From NCBI RefSeq assembly GCF_018282115.1, contig NZ_CP054306.1:496001-560000 (forward strand): DNA of 64,000 nucleotides, read 5' to 3'. Both the position numbers and the translations under genes were made by a program. Shown here in pieces: positions 18,751 to 27,807 of the stretch. Under the pieces are notes generated by a model. That model ran no database searches and was not told where the DNA came from. It saw only the letters and a list, made by a program, of their open reading frames with translations. This DNA is from Synechocystis sp. PCC 7338 (GTDB lineage Bacteria; Cyanobacteriota; Cyanobacteriia; Cyanobacteriales; Microcystaceae). Every line of letters starts with the position of its first letter. Positions within the stretch are counted from its first letter, which is position 1.

Positions 18751-19785
18751 CTATCCAGTTTTTCTTTGCCTTGACCAAGCTGAAGGCTCTAGATTGTTCA
18801 CATAACTAATATAGTGGGCTAATGGTTTATCAACACTCAATAAAATATTTGGCTTAAAGTGAATGTTGTCATAAATCAAACCGTCTTCATGGCGCAGAAA
18901 ATAGTAAGCTAATTTTGTACAGAGTAAGAGAAAGTGACTGACCAAATAACCCATAATGCCGGGACGTTTTGCAGTGACGTAAATGGGTTGAATTTTGATT
19001 TTACTCAACTCGGAATTGACACCATCAGCCTGTAAACTGGACAGAGGCGTGTAAGCATAGATCATGTGTAGAGGAGGAAAAAAACGAACATTTTTCATAA
19101 TGGTCAACAAACCGATGCAACCATTGTCATAACGCATGGAATATTCATAGTTTTCTCCCAAAAAATAGTGCATTAAGCTCTCCCTTAAGGTGGTATTTGG
19201 CACATCACCTTTCATAGTGAAATCAATCTGGGTTCCTGATTCATTTTGCCGCAAGGATAAATCCATTTTGATATCAAGATGATGGACTGTCTTCAGATGT
19301 TGGGCATCAATGCCATTCATCATGCAAATATGGTGGTGACACTTTCTTTCAAAGGCTTTATCTGCTTGGGTGATCAATTTTTTGCCCTGGAGTTCGTCAA
19401 ATTCTGGTAAATCATTGGGGGCAATTTCTTCTGGAAAAACCCAAATAAAACCATATTTTTCGGCGGTGGCATAGGATGCTAACTTTGCTTTGGAGGGAAT
19501 TGTTGGCTGGCAGGGAATATGACGACATTTGCCCGTTTCATCAAAAGCCCAACGATGAAAGTTACAGCGAATCCAGTTGCCTTCAACCCGTCCTAAACCT
19601 AGGTCTGTGCCAAGATGGGGACAGTAAGCGTGTAAAGCCCTTGTCTTTCCGTCTTCGCCCCGAAATACGACAATTTTTTGCCCACAAAGGGTTATGGATT
19701 TAGCTTGGCCCCGCCCCAATGTCTGACTAGGACAAATAATATACCAACCCTTGGCAACAATTTGCCAATTATTAAAGATGTCCAT
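18751..19785 (-). CDS. Rieske [2Fe-2S] non-heme iron oxygenase
   Basis: A 344-residue ring-hydroxylating oxygenase alpha-subunit-like protein. The Rieske cluster ligands are Cys55/His57 (YCPHLGTDLG) and Cys74/His77 (CNFHRWAFD). The mononuclear iron site is NGIDAQHLKTVHH, with Asp160, His163 and His168. These give it the KshA/VanA-type oxygenase fold. The substrate is unknown; in cyanobacteria, related proteins act on chlorophyll breakdown products, carotenoids or sterol-like compounds. No ferredoxin or reductase gene is adjacent. The gene and its 3' flank look more AT-rich than their neighbours and begin close behind tRNA-Ala, which could mark acquisition. Confidence 0.88.
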   Translation of the reverse strand: MDIFNNWQIVAKGWYIICPSQTLGRGQAKSITLCGQKIVVFRGEDGKTRALHAYCPHLGTDLGLGRVEGNWIRCNFHRWAFDETGKCRHIPCQPTIPSKAKLASYATAEKYGFIWVFPEEIAPNDLPEFDELQGKKLITQADKAFERKCHHHICMMNGIDAQHLKTVHHLDIKMDLSLRQNESGTQIDFTMKGDVPNTTLRESLMHYFLGENYEYSMRYDNGCIGLLTIMKNVRFFPPLHMIYAYTPLSSLQADGVNSELSKIKIQPIYVTAKRPGIMGYLVSHFLLLCTKLAYYFLRHEDGLIYDNIHFKPNILLSVDKPLAHYISYVNNLEPSAWSRQRKTG

Positions 19786-19864
19786 GGTTGAGCAAGATGA
19801 GAAGCTAAGATTGGCAAGGGAAACAATTTTCTATTTATCGCTCTGCTAAGAAGTTACTTTCAAC

Positions 19865-20920
19865 ATGACCCAATCTACTAATTTTGCCGATGTTTATCCA
19901 GTACAGTGGCGAGATGATCAAGTAATTTTGATTGACCAGACCCGTTTACCTTTGGAATACAAGGAAGTGGCGATCGCCGATTATGAGGCCATGGGCCATG
20001 CCATCAAATCTATGGTAGTGCGGGGGGCACCGGCCATTGGGGTAGCGGCGGCGTATGGTATGTATTTGGGCGCTAGGAGAATTCAGACGACGGAATTAAG
20101 GGAATTTGTGGCGCAGTTGGAATTTGTGGCGGACCAGTTACGCCAAACCCGGCCCACAGCGGTAAATTTATTCTGGGCCATTGATCAAATGTTGAATGTG
20201 GCTTACCACAGTGGCGAAAATGTGGAGCAGGTCAAGGCCGATCTCCTCTCCCGGGCTCAGCAAATTCAACTCGATGACCTCCGTACTTGTCAGGCGATCG
20301 GGGCGGCAGGACTCGAGGTGCTACCAAGGGAACCCCAGCAGTTAACCATTCTCACCCATTGCAATGCTGGCGCTTTGGCCACCGCTGGTTACGGTACGGC
20401 GATCGGTGTTATCAGGGCCGCCTGGTCTGCGGGTCGATTAGCCAGGGTCTATGCCGATGAAACTAGACCTAGATTGCAGGGAGCGAAGTTAACAGTGTGG
20501 GAATGTGTGCAAGCGGGCATCCCCGTCACCCTCATCACCGATAATATGGCCGCCCATTGCATGCAACAACAACGCATTGACGCCGTAGTGGTAGGAGCTG
20601 ATCGCATTGCCAGAAATGGTGACACGGCTAATAAAATTGGCACCTATGGTTTAGCCGTGTTGGCCAAAATGCATGCCATTCCTTTTTTCGTTGCCGCCCC
20701 ATTATCCACTGTGGATTTTGCCTTGGATGATGGCAGTCAAATTCCCATCGAAGAACGGGACCCGGTGGAAATTTACCAACCAGGATCGACCCGCATTACC
20801 CCAGAGGGAGCGGAATTTTATAACCCCGCTTTTGATGTCACCCCCGCCACTTTAATCACCGCTATCATTACGGAACAGGGCTCCATTGCGCCAGAACAGT
20901 TGGCAGATCTACAAGCTTAA
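19865..20920 (+). CDS. mtnA: S-methyl-5-thioribose-1-phosphate isomerase
   Basis: A 351-residue enzyme of the methionine salvage pathway that converts methylthioribose-1-phosphate to methylthioribulose-1-phosphate. Family motifs: [15 protein letters not shown] (about 51-65), [16 protein letters not shown] with the catalytic Cys (about 164-179), and [17 protein letters not shown] with the catalytic Asp (about 244-260). Together with its length, these separate it from eIF2B-like relatives. The ATG at 19865 is 79 bp from the divergent Rieske gene. No other mtn gene is nearby. Confidence 0.96.
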   Translation: MTQSTNFADVYPVQWRDDQVILIDQTRLPLEYKEVAIADYEAMGHAIKSMVVRGAPAIGVAAAYGMYLGARRIQTTELREFVAQLEFVADQLRQTRPTAVNLFWAIDQMLNVAYHSGENVEQVKADLLSRAQQIQLDDLRTCQAIGAAGLEVLPREPQQLTILTHCNAGALATAGYGTAIGVIRAAWSAGRLARVYADETRPRLQGAKLTVWECVQAGIPVTLITDNMAAHCMQQQRIDAVVVGADRIARNGDTANKIGTYGLAVLAKMHAIPFFVAAPLSTVDFALDDGSQIPIEERDPVEIYQPGSTRITPEGAEFYNPAFDVTPATLITAIITEQGSIAPEQLADLQA

Positions 20921-21007
20921 TTTGGTAGTCTATTTCCCCATAAAAGTAACTTTTTCCACATTTTTGGCAATAGTTTTCCACAGAAAATCCCCCTCTGGAT
21001 ACCGTTA

Positions 21008-21715
21008 CTAATTCCTCCCTAAATCCAGCATTTGGTGAATTTGTGCTTGGCAAGCTTTAGTCACAGCTTCCAATTCCGGTTTCTTATTCTTTACCGGCGG
21101 GGCGATCGCCTTCCCGATGCGAATGGTTAAGGGGACAGGATGGGGCCAGGGGGAACCAGACTGGAAAATTTGTTCTACCCCCCCCAAGCTAACTGGAATA
21201 ATGGGTACTTGGGCCTTGCCCGCAATCATGGCGGCCCCCAATTTCGGTTGGTGAATGCGACCATCCTCTGTTCTGGTTCCCTCCAGAAATACCCCCACTA
21301 ACCAACCATCCCCCAGGGCTGTCAAGGCGGCCCGCAACGCCCCTCGATCGCCACTGCCCCGTTTCACCGGATAAGCTCCATAGAGGCGAATGGCTGGGCC
21401 CAGCAGGGGCACATTAAATAATTCTTCCTTGGCCATAAAAGCCACCGGTCGGGCCATGGCACAGGACAAAAATGGTGGGTCAAAGTAACTAGCATGGTTG
21501 CTCACCACTAAAGCTGGGCCCTGGGTTGGCACCAATTCCTGGCCATACACCCGAGCCTGGAACAATCCATGGAGCAATGGCCGCACCACTCCCCACTTTA
21601 AACCCCGGTAGAGAGCTAAATTGAGTGAAGTTTCCCTCGGACGGGAGGCACTCAAACCACCACTATGATTAATCTCGGAATCCACTGAGCTTTCCCGGAA
21701 AATATTTGCCTCCAC
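21008..21715 (-). CDS. plsC: 1-acyl-sn-glycerol-3-phosphate acyltransferase
   Basis: A 235-residue PlsC-family enzyme that acylates lysophosphatidate to phosphatidate in membrane lipid synthesis. The catalytic HX4D motif is His74 to Asp79 in SNHASYFDP, and the substrate-binding EGTR is at 145-148. The N-terminal 30 residues are extra and polar, which is common in cyanobacterial PlsC. The start at 21715 is an ATG; a later start cannot be excluded. A possible zinc-ribbon microprotein gene ends 34 bp upstream on the same strand. Confidence 0.92.
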   Translation of the reverse strand: MEANIFRESSVDSEINHSGGLSASRPRETSLNLALYRGLKWGVVRPLLHGLFQARVYGQELVPTQGPALVVSNHASYFDPPFLSCAMARPVAFMAKEELFNVPLLGPAIRLYGAYPVKRGSGDRGALRAALTALGDGWLVGVFLEGTRTEDGRIHQPKLGAAMIAGKAQVPIIPVSLGGVEQIFQSGSPWPHPVPLTIRIGKAIAPPVKNKKPELEAVTKACQAQIHQMLDLGRN

Positions 21716-21749
21716 ACTTTATCAAAACCATGGCCGGGAAATCTCCCCA

Positions 21750-21899
21750 TCAACGGCTAGACTCTCTGTCTGTGCCAATAATGGGACAACCTGGGCAATA
21801 AAAACTATCGGCGGGGAACTGGACTAACGGGATATCCCCACCGCAAATCGCACAGATAATGGCAAGGAAAATTAAGCAAAACGCTCTTCCATAGCTCAT
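21750..21899 (-). CDS. Possible zinc-ribbon microprotein
   Basis: A 49-codon frame from the ATG at 21899. After a short hydrophobic stretch (FCLIFLAIICAIC) the product carries CAIC and, 15 residues on, CPGC, a CxxC pair arrangement that could bind zinc. The sequence between (GGDIPLVQFPADSFY) reads like ordinary coding sequence. No good ribosome site is visible. It is divergent from the M48 gene and ends 34 bp before plsC. I recognise no named family, and it could be a chance frame. Confidence 0.4.
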   Translation of the reverse strand: MSYGRAFCLIFLAIICAICGGDIPLVQFPADSFYCPGCPIIGTDRESSR

Positions 21900-21977
21900 A
21901 TTGGGGGTGGGAGAATGGAATTTTTGCCTCCATACTGGTTCCGGCTCCTCTGTTCTCGTTTCCCCGCTTTTGCTTCC

Positions 21978-23990
21978 ATGAATGCCCATGAAATTGCTGT
22001 GACCCTGCAAAAGGGACTTAAGGCCCTCCAAAATCAAGAATATCAGTCGGCGATTAAAGCTTTAGAAATGGTCTGTCGCCGGGTACCCAATCAGGAATCC
22101 CCCGAATTTCTCAAAGCTCAGATGGCTTTGGTGCGGGCCTACCGAGCATTGGGAAGATTTGATCAGTCTCGGGAACTATGTGAATACTTGACCCGGAATC
22201 CCAACCCAGAGGTAGAAAATTGGGCCAAGACAATGATGCTCATGCTCTTGAAACAGGAAAATGCTGATGAGGGAGCAGGGGAACAGGATGATGTGTTGTC
22301 CACTGATTTGAAAGCCGGTCGGGCGGAAAATAATCGTGTTAAGGTGGCCCTGCCTAGGGTGGCGGACAGTTTGCCTTTTATTTTTGGTGTGGGCCTGTTG
22401 ATTCCCCTCTTAACCACTTCTGTACTGTTTACACCGCTGGCATGGTGGTTAGCCCAGGGACAGTGGCAAAAATTGCTGGCCATCAGTCTGGGGCTGGGGA
22501 TTGTGGTTAATTTCCTCGCTTTGTTTTACAGCGTCCCCATGATTGACCTAATCAACCGGCGCATTTATGGCACTGAATGGGTCAACCTCGGCGCAGTGCA
22601 AAAATATAGCCCCGAAGCCGGGGAACTAATGTTGCGGGTGGCCCGAGCCAAGACTTTTCCCATTCCGAAGTTGGGGATTATTCCCGATAATCGTCCGGTT
22701 ATGTTTGCCTATGGTGTGCGACAACAAAATAGTCGTATTGTGCTCAGTCAGGGGATTTTTCGCTATCTAAGCGCCGAAGAAATTGCCACCCTCCTGGGCC
22801 ATGAGCTGGCCCACATTGTCCGTCAGGATTGTGTCTTATTGACCTGTATGAGTGGCTGGGGACAAATATTCTATTGGTTATATTGTGAGCTACAAATGCT
22901 TCGGAGTTCCTGGTCGGCGATCGCCAAGATATTGATCACCCCGTTGGTCTGGATTTGCTTAGTCCTGTTTCGCATTAACCAGAGCGCTAATCGTTACTTC
23001 GCCCGCACAAGGGAATATTACGCTGACCATTTTTCCGTCAACTACACCGGTAATCCCAATGCCTTGATCCGGGCCCTGGTGAAAATGACCAGGGCTTTGG
23101 TAAAGCAGGAGAGACAGGCGGAGAAACAAGCTTTGTTTCTAGAGGGAATGCGCAACTTTGCCAACTATGATGTTTACACAGCGGCAGCCTGTGAGCGGGG
23201 GGAAAGATTTGATCCGAAGATGGTAGGTAATTTACTCCTCTGGGACTGGGGCAGTCCTTGGCGGGGCATCATTACTTGGTGTAGCTCCCATCCCCTTTTG
23301 GGCAAGCGGCTCCAGGTGTTGAGCCATTATGCCGAACAGTTAGACCTGGACACGGAATATAACCTTGTAATCAGCCGTCGGCAAATCTCCCTCGAAGAAG
23401 CAAAAAAAAGAACTTTATTCTTTTACCTTGAGGTATTTATTTGGCTGTTGCCCCTCTGGTTTGCCCTGGGCTTAGGCTGGTGGATTCAGCAGGAAGATAG
23501 TGTTTTTGACCTATCTTTCCGTCAAGCCATACTGGTGGGACTAGGAGCGGGGATTCTGCTCCGTACCGCTTGGCAAAGTTTGGGGCCTAGAAAAGTAGCG
23601 GCCCCCACTGTATTGAGCGTGCTTAGCGACGCTAATTTGAGTCCTATCTGGGGCACTCAGGTTAATTGGCAGGGCAAACTCCGCTTGGTGCAAGCCAGTG
23701 TTTGGAGGGCACCCAAATTATATTTTCACGACCGCACCGGGGTAATTCCTGTGCGTTATCCCTTTTGGACCAGACTATTACCCCCCTTTCGTTCTCCTCA
23801 GGCCCGATTAGAGGCGATCGCCTTGGGAGCAGTGAAAGTCAGCGGTATGGTGGTGCGGGGTTTATCCCCCCAGTTGCAGTTTGCCACCATCACCAATGAG
23901 GAAGACCAAATGTTAATTGGCTATCCCCTTTTCCTCGCTTGGACAGGGGGATTGTTATTGGTCTTATTGGGGGTTTTACTCCCAGGGTAA
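21978..23990 (+). CDS. M48-family membrane metalloprotease with N-terminal TPR-like region
   Basis: From the ATG at 21978 the product is 670 residues. Residues 1-100 are TPR-like helices. Two membrane segments follow (about 125-185), then the peptidase core with GHELAHIV (zinc ligands His275 and His279, catalytic Glu276) and the third ligand in REYYADHFS (Glu). A C-terminal region with more hydrophobic segments (about 480-530 and 650-670) follows. It resembles HtpX/Ste24-type proteases acting on membrane proteins, but the TPR start and the long tail set it apart. An in-frame ATG at 21915 would add 21 residues. It is the first of a run of plus-strand envelope genes. Confidence 0.87.
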   Translation: MNAHEIAVTLQKGLKALQNQEYQSAIKALEMVCRRVPNQESPEFLKAQMALVRAYRALGRFDQSRELCEYLTRNPNPEVENWAKTMMLMLLKQENADEGAGEQDDVLSTDLKAGRAENNRVKVALPRVADSLPFIFGVGLLIPLLTTSVLFTPLAWWLAQGQWQKLLAISLGLGIVVNFLALFYSVPMIDLINRRIYGTEWVNLGAVQKYSPEAGELMLRVARAKTFPIPKLGIIPDNRPVMFAYGVRQQNSRIVLSQGIFRYLSAEEIATLLGHELAHIVRQDCVLLTCMSGWGQIFYWLYCELQMLRSSWSAIAKILITPLVWICLVLFRINQSANRYFARTREYYADHFSVNYTGNPNALIRALVKMTRALVKQERQAEKQALFLEGMRNFANYDVYTAAACERGERFDPKMVGNLLLWDWGSPWRGIITWCSSHPLLGKRLQVLSHYAEQLDLDTEYNLVISRRQISLEEAKKRTLFFYLEVFIWLLPLWFALGLGWWIQQEDSVFDLSFRQAILVGLGAGILLRTAWQSLGPRKVAAPTVLSVLSDANLSPIWGTQVNWQGKLRLVQASVWRAPKLYFHDRTGVIPVRYPFWTRLLPPFRSPQARLEAIALGAVKVSGMVVRGLSPQLQFATITNEEDQMLIGYPLFLAWTGGLLLVLLGVLLPG

Positions 23991-24126
23991 ACCCAGATTG
24001 CCAAACCTCAGATGGTTTAGGGCGGAACCAACTCCCAACTTCCCCCAGTCAAGGAAATTAGTCTGGTTTCCGTTTAAACCTGTGCCACAACTTCCAATTG
24101 GTTTTTGCATTGCAAGGAGAATTAAT

Positions 24127-25530
24127 TTGCGTTTTGCCTCCATTTTGGCCCTGGCTATTCCCCTTAATCTAGTTGCCACTAGCCTGACCGCCACCCCTTT
24201 AACCAATGGAGAATGCCTACTTCTAGCCCAAGCCAGCCAACGGAGAAATGTCGGTTCCGTCGGTGCACCGGGAGCTAGGGGCGTGGATGGCCAGGATGGT
24301 GCCGACACTGATAACCTCACGGTTTTTAGTGATGGTTCTCCCATGACCCTTAATCTGGCCGGTAGGGATGGGGCCCCAGGTACTCCGGGCGCAGAAGGAT
24401 CTCCGGCCAATTGTCCTGCTTTAGACACCAGTCAACGGCAAGATGTGCAAATGGCCAATGGCAGTGACGGTGGGGATGGAGGTAATGGGGGGAACGGTGG
24501 CAACGGCGGTTCTATCACCATTTACACCCGCAATCTCAACAGCCTCAACCAAATTTTTGTTGGGGCCGCCGGTGGTAAAGGGGGCCCTCCTGGTCTGGGG
24601 GGAACTGGGGGGCAGGCCTGTCAATGTAGCCAGCCCTATTGGACTGTGGAAAATTGTTCTGGACGTCCAGGGGACAGTGGTTACCGTTGTTCCACGGAAG
24701 AATTTCGTTGTTTTAATGGCCTAAATGGCCGGGATGGGCGATCGGGCATTGCTGGGCAGGACGGTTTAACTGGGCGGTTGACGGTGTTGAATCTAGACCG
24801 GCCCTTAGAAGAGGATCGACCCGGAACCACGGTGAGTTTAGACGTGTTAAAAAATCAGGGCTTTAATCTATCTAAAAATATTTGGGAAACCCGAACAGGG
24901 GCGGCCCAGTTATTGGCTCCAGGCTCTGTCATTGCCGACGAATATTTAATCCTATTAGACCGCCTAGAAAGGTCTTTTTTGGTGGTGTGGAATGCGCCCC
25001 AACCCTTTGAGCGTTTTGCTAACACCAATGTTAGTTTAACCCTAACGGGCGATAATCAAATTGCTCCGGAGTTACCGGGTAATCTCTGGCTAGAAGGGAC
25101 CACCCAGCAGAGAAATAATGTCACAGAATTTGTGGTTTACAATGCCATGTGGGAAGGGGATGCCACTAGTTTAGGACGTTTAACCTTATCCGGTAGTGGC
25201 AGTAATTTACAGCTTTCTCTGGTAGATGAAGCCAATCAATCTAATTTAATGGCTACTAAGTTTAGGCTTAGGTATCGGGTGACCAATGAAGATCCTAGGT
25301 TTCGCCCCCCTTCCACCTATACTCTGCGCTATGAAGGTGAAATTGAAGATAGTTTGGTCACAGTTAATGGTAATCAATTCACCATTGACATTGGTCAACT
25401 GCCAATTCCCCCTAAGGATTTAGAATCCGGCACAGGGGTAGAAATTGAGCTAGTAGCCGAAAGAACTTTTTCTGGTAATACTGCTGAACAGAAGCTGACT
25501 ATTCGAGATTTAATTAGGAGTAGAAATTAA
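24127..25530 (+). CDS. Secreted collagen-like Gly-rich protein
   Basis: The best start is the TTG at 24127: AAGGAGA at 24114-24120 is six bases upstream, and the codons after it read as a textbook signal peptide (RFASILALAIPLNLVATS). The mature protein (467 codons in total) begins with short Gly-X-Y-like runs (GAPGARGVDGQDGAD, GRDGAPGTPGAEGSPA), then GGNGGNGGNGG, a Cys-rich loop (CQCSQPYWTVENC to CSTEEFRC, about six Cys) and another Gly-X-Y run. The last 230 residues look like beta-rich domains. Collagen-like proteins are known in some cyanobacteria (Trichodesmium), but I know of none with this layout. Its role is probably extracellular and structural. An upstream TTG at 23917 lies inside the previous gene and is rejected. 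Confidence 0.7.
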   Translation: MRFASILALAIPLNLVATSLTATPLTNGECLLLAQASQRRNVGSVGAPGARGVDGQDGADTDNLTVFSDGSPMTLNLAGRDGAPGTPGAEGSPANCPALDTSQRQDVQMANGSDGGDGGNGGNGGNGGSITIYTRNLNSLNQIFVGAAGGKGGPPGLGGTGGQACQCSQPYWTVENCSGRPGDSGYRCSTEEFRCFNGLNGRDGRSGIAGQDGLTGRLTVLNLDRPLEEDRPGTTVSLDVLKNQGFNLSKNIWETRTGAAQLLAPGSVIADEYLILLDRLERSFLVVWNAPQPFERFANTNVSLTLTGDNQIAPELPGNLWLEGTTQQRNNVTEFVVYNAMWEGDATSLGRLTLSGSGSNLQLSLVDEANQSNLMATKFRLRYRVTNEDPRFRPPSTYTLRYEGEIEDSLVTVNGNQFTIDIGQLPIPPKDLESGTGVEIELVAERTFSGNTAEQKLTIRDLIRSRN

Positions 25531-25957
25531 GAGAGTCTCACTAATTTCATCGACTGAAAATTGACTTAGAGCCTGTTTGTAAAGTCTGATTTCTCCCCCT
25601 AAATCTCCTCACTAAAGCTCCGGCAATCCTGGGGGAATCTGCCTGTAATTTCCCCGTAAATTTGCGGGGTCGGGGGGGCTTTTCAAACACGTTCTTAGAC
25701 CCAAGTTTCTTTGGTAAAGGCAATTTCCACCAAAGCAATATAACAAAACAACAAGGCGGTTCATGGTTGAGTTTAAATTTCTAGAGAGCTTTGCCAGGAA
25801 GTTTCCCTTTTTTTCCATGTGGACATCGAACTAATTAGGGCAAAAAGGGGACTGACATGGAAAATGTGACAGTTTTATATTTGCTCCATCGTCATTGAAA
25901 TCACCGCGCCTTTTGAATCCTCCGAGATTTTATTAGTAATCTGCTGCAAGCTGAAAT
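25531..25957. other. Intergenic region, no gene seen
   Basis: 427 bp with no convincing reading frame. It contains an inverted repeat, CTTTGGT at 25709-25715 and ACCAAAG at 25729-25735 (13-base loop), without a T-run, and C-rich and G-rich blocks around 25590-25680. The promoter of the following gene cluster is probably in the AT-rich part from about 25840. Confidence 0.3.
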
Positions 25958-27274
25958 ATGACCATCAATAGCAATGCTATCCTGATTTCTGACTTAGACC
26001 GTCAACAGGTGCGGGATTTAATCCAATGGCTAAAGACCAACCGTCCAGACCTGTGGGAACAGGCCCAGAAGCCAAATATTTCGACCGTTGCCGCCCCCCA
26101 AACCCGTTGGAATGTGGTTAAACATTGGGCCAAAGACCATCTTTTGGTTAATTCTGAGTCACTCCACGGTTCCTACCATGTTACCCATGATTTGGAACGC
26201 TCCGCCCGCAACACGGCCAACATGATGAGCATCAGCAATTGGATTGATGCGGTGGGAAATGGGCCCCTATTCTTTTTTGCTTTTAAGTCTTTGACTTTTG
26301 TACCGGCTTTGGGAATAACTTTGCTGCTATCGGGTCTGACCCTGTTGGCGGGCAATGCTTTATCCAGTGCGGTGGCCCAGGGGCGTCCTGGTCGCTGGTG
26401 GTGGGCCAGTTCCGCTCTGGTGGGCCTAATTGCGATCAACACACTACAAACTGTGGCAACGGGCATCGGAGTGGAAGTGATTAATAACGCTTCTGAGTTG
26501 GCCCAAATGGCGGCGGGTCAGGCCCTAGAAAAAGTTGTTCAGGCCAAGGAAGAAAATCTTCAGGTTCTACAAAATAGTACACCGGTAGATATTCAAAAAT
26601 GTGAGCAGGAACGGCAGGCTCTGGAAGCTATGCCCCGCAACACGGCGATCGCCGAAAAGTTATTTCAATCCCGCTATGTGCGGCTCTATGGCACCTTTGC
26701 CAGCCAATCTGAAGCGATTAATGTTCCTTTTGAAAAATTGCCCCTTTGTGTGAAGGCTAATCGGTTGGAGGCTGACCATCGGCAAAAACTAGACCAATTA
26801 CAGGGAAAAGTCCAACAATTTAAGTTAGATCGCCAATTATTGGGCAATGATGTGGCTTTTTTAAAGCAGGTGGCACCAAACCAGTACCAAAAAACTTTTA
26901 TTGAAAAACATCCCTTTTTCCTCTGGGGTGGTGATCCCATGGTGGAGGTGCGCTCCGGAATGGAATTGGTTACCTTGGCTACGGAAAGTTTCCTTGATAA
27001 ACTCGCCAGCAGAGAGTGGCAACAACTGGGTTTAAATGGGTTTTTAGTTGGTTTGTCTGCTATTACTAGCTTTGCTTCCATTGGGATGGGGGTTAGCTTT
27101 GCTTTGTCCAGTGATACCCAAAAGTCCTACGACGATAGCCATCGGGAAAAGGTAAACCGTTTTTTTCAACAGGCCCGCATGACCCTGTCCACTATCCACG
27201 ATGAACAACAGCAACAATTATTAAATTCGGAGCAATCCCTGGAGGTGGCCGATGAGCTTGGTCGAGATAACTGA
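25958..27274 (+). CDS. Membrane protein with coiled coil, unknown function
   Basis: A 438-residue protein of no family I recognise. Soluble residues 1-90 include a charged helix (LDRQQVRDLIQWLK). Three hydrophobic segments follow (about 105-170; ALGITLLLSGLTLLAGNA is the clearest). A long Gln/Glu/Lys-rich region (about 180-300) is likely coiled coil, and a further hydrophobic segment (GFLVGLSAITSFASIGMGV) lies at about 365-385. The charged C-terminus overlaps the next gene by 23 bp, so translation of the two is probably coupled. The start is ATG at 25958. Confidence 0.75.
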   Translation: MTINSNAILISDLDRQQVRDLIQWLKTNRPDLWEQAQKPNISTVAAPQTRWNVVKHWAKDHLLVNSESLHGSYHVTHDLERSARNTANMMSISNWIDAVGNGPLFFFAFKSLTFVPALGITLLLSGLTLLAGNALSSAVAQGRPGRWWWASSALVGLIAINTLQTVATGIGVEVINNASELAQMAAGQALEKVVQAKEENLQVLQNSTPVDIQKCEQERQALEAMPRNTAIAEKLFQSRYVRLYGTFASQSEAINVPFEKLPLCVKANRLEADHRQKLDQLQGKVQQFKLDRQLLGNDVAFLKQVAPNQYQKTFIEKHPFFLWGGDPMVEVRSGMELVTLATESFLDKLASREWQQLGLNGFLVGLSAITSFASIGMGVSFALSSDTQKSYDDSHREKVNRFFQQARMTLSTIHDEQQQQLLNSEQSLEVADELGRDN

Positions 27275-27779
27275 TTTTGATGAGGCCTTAGCCCTATTGG
27301 GTTTGTACGAGCAGGAGGTAATGAAAACCGGCGTTTTGGACTATCCTGCCCAGTGGCCTGAATTTTTGTCCTCCCCTGCTGACCCTCCCCCTGAAATACC
27401 TGAACCAATTGAGGAAAAAGCTGAACCCACGGAGGAAATTCCTACGGAGGCGATCGCCAAATCTCCCCCGGCAGCCAAATCCTTACCTCCCTTGCCCCCT
27501 AGCGTTAGCGTGGACAATGTGGACAATCTGACCGTAATTGTCAATGAAGTCCCCGAAATCCCCCCTCAACCCGATGATGCGCCCGAAATGCTTCCCCCGG
27601 CCCCGGAACCGGCGGCAATGCTAGAGATGCCAGAGCTGACCTACGATGCCCGCAGGGAGGCATTGCTAGAGGAACAGGAAAAGGAACGGCGGCTATTTTA
27701 TTTATTCGTGCAGGAATTGGAAGGTACAGGGGATTTACGCAAGTTACCCACGGTTTTACATTCCCCTTCTCGTTCTTAA
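27252..27779 (+). CDS. Pro/Glu-rich protein, unknown function
   Basis: A 175-residue acidic protein. A short N-terminal helix (DFDEALALLGLYEQEVM) is followed by about 90 residues rich in Pro, Glu, Ala and Ser (PPEIPEPIEEKAEPTEEIP), then a charged helix with EALLEEQEKERRLFYLFV. The middle looks disordered, as in linkers of envelope proteins. There is no signal peptide. It overlaps the upstream membrane-protein gene by 23 bp in another frame and is followed after 28 bp by the lipoprotein gene, so three genes form a likely operon. Confidence 0.72.
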   Translation: MSLVEITDFDEALALLGLYEQEVMKTGVLDYPAQWPEFLSSPADPPPEIPEPIEEKAEPTEEIPTEAIAKSPPAAKSLPPLPPSVSVDNVDNLTVIVNEVPEIPPQPDDAPEMLPPAPEPAAMLEMPELTYDARREALLEEQEKERRLFYLFVQELEGTGDLRKLPTVLHSPSRS

Positions 27780-27807
27780 TTCACCTCCTCCAATGGCGAT
27801 CGCCTAG

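Noticed and set aside
24240-24780. Repeated GGN-rich DNA as a possible CRISPR or satellite repeat
   Set aside because: The repeats are codons for Gly-X-Y and Gly-Asn runs within one secreted protein. Unit lengths vary and there are no spacers.
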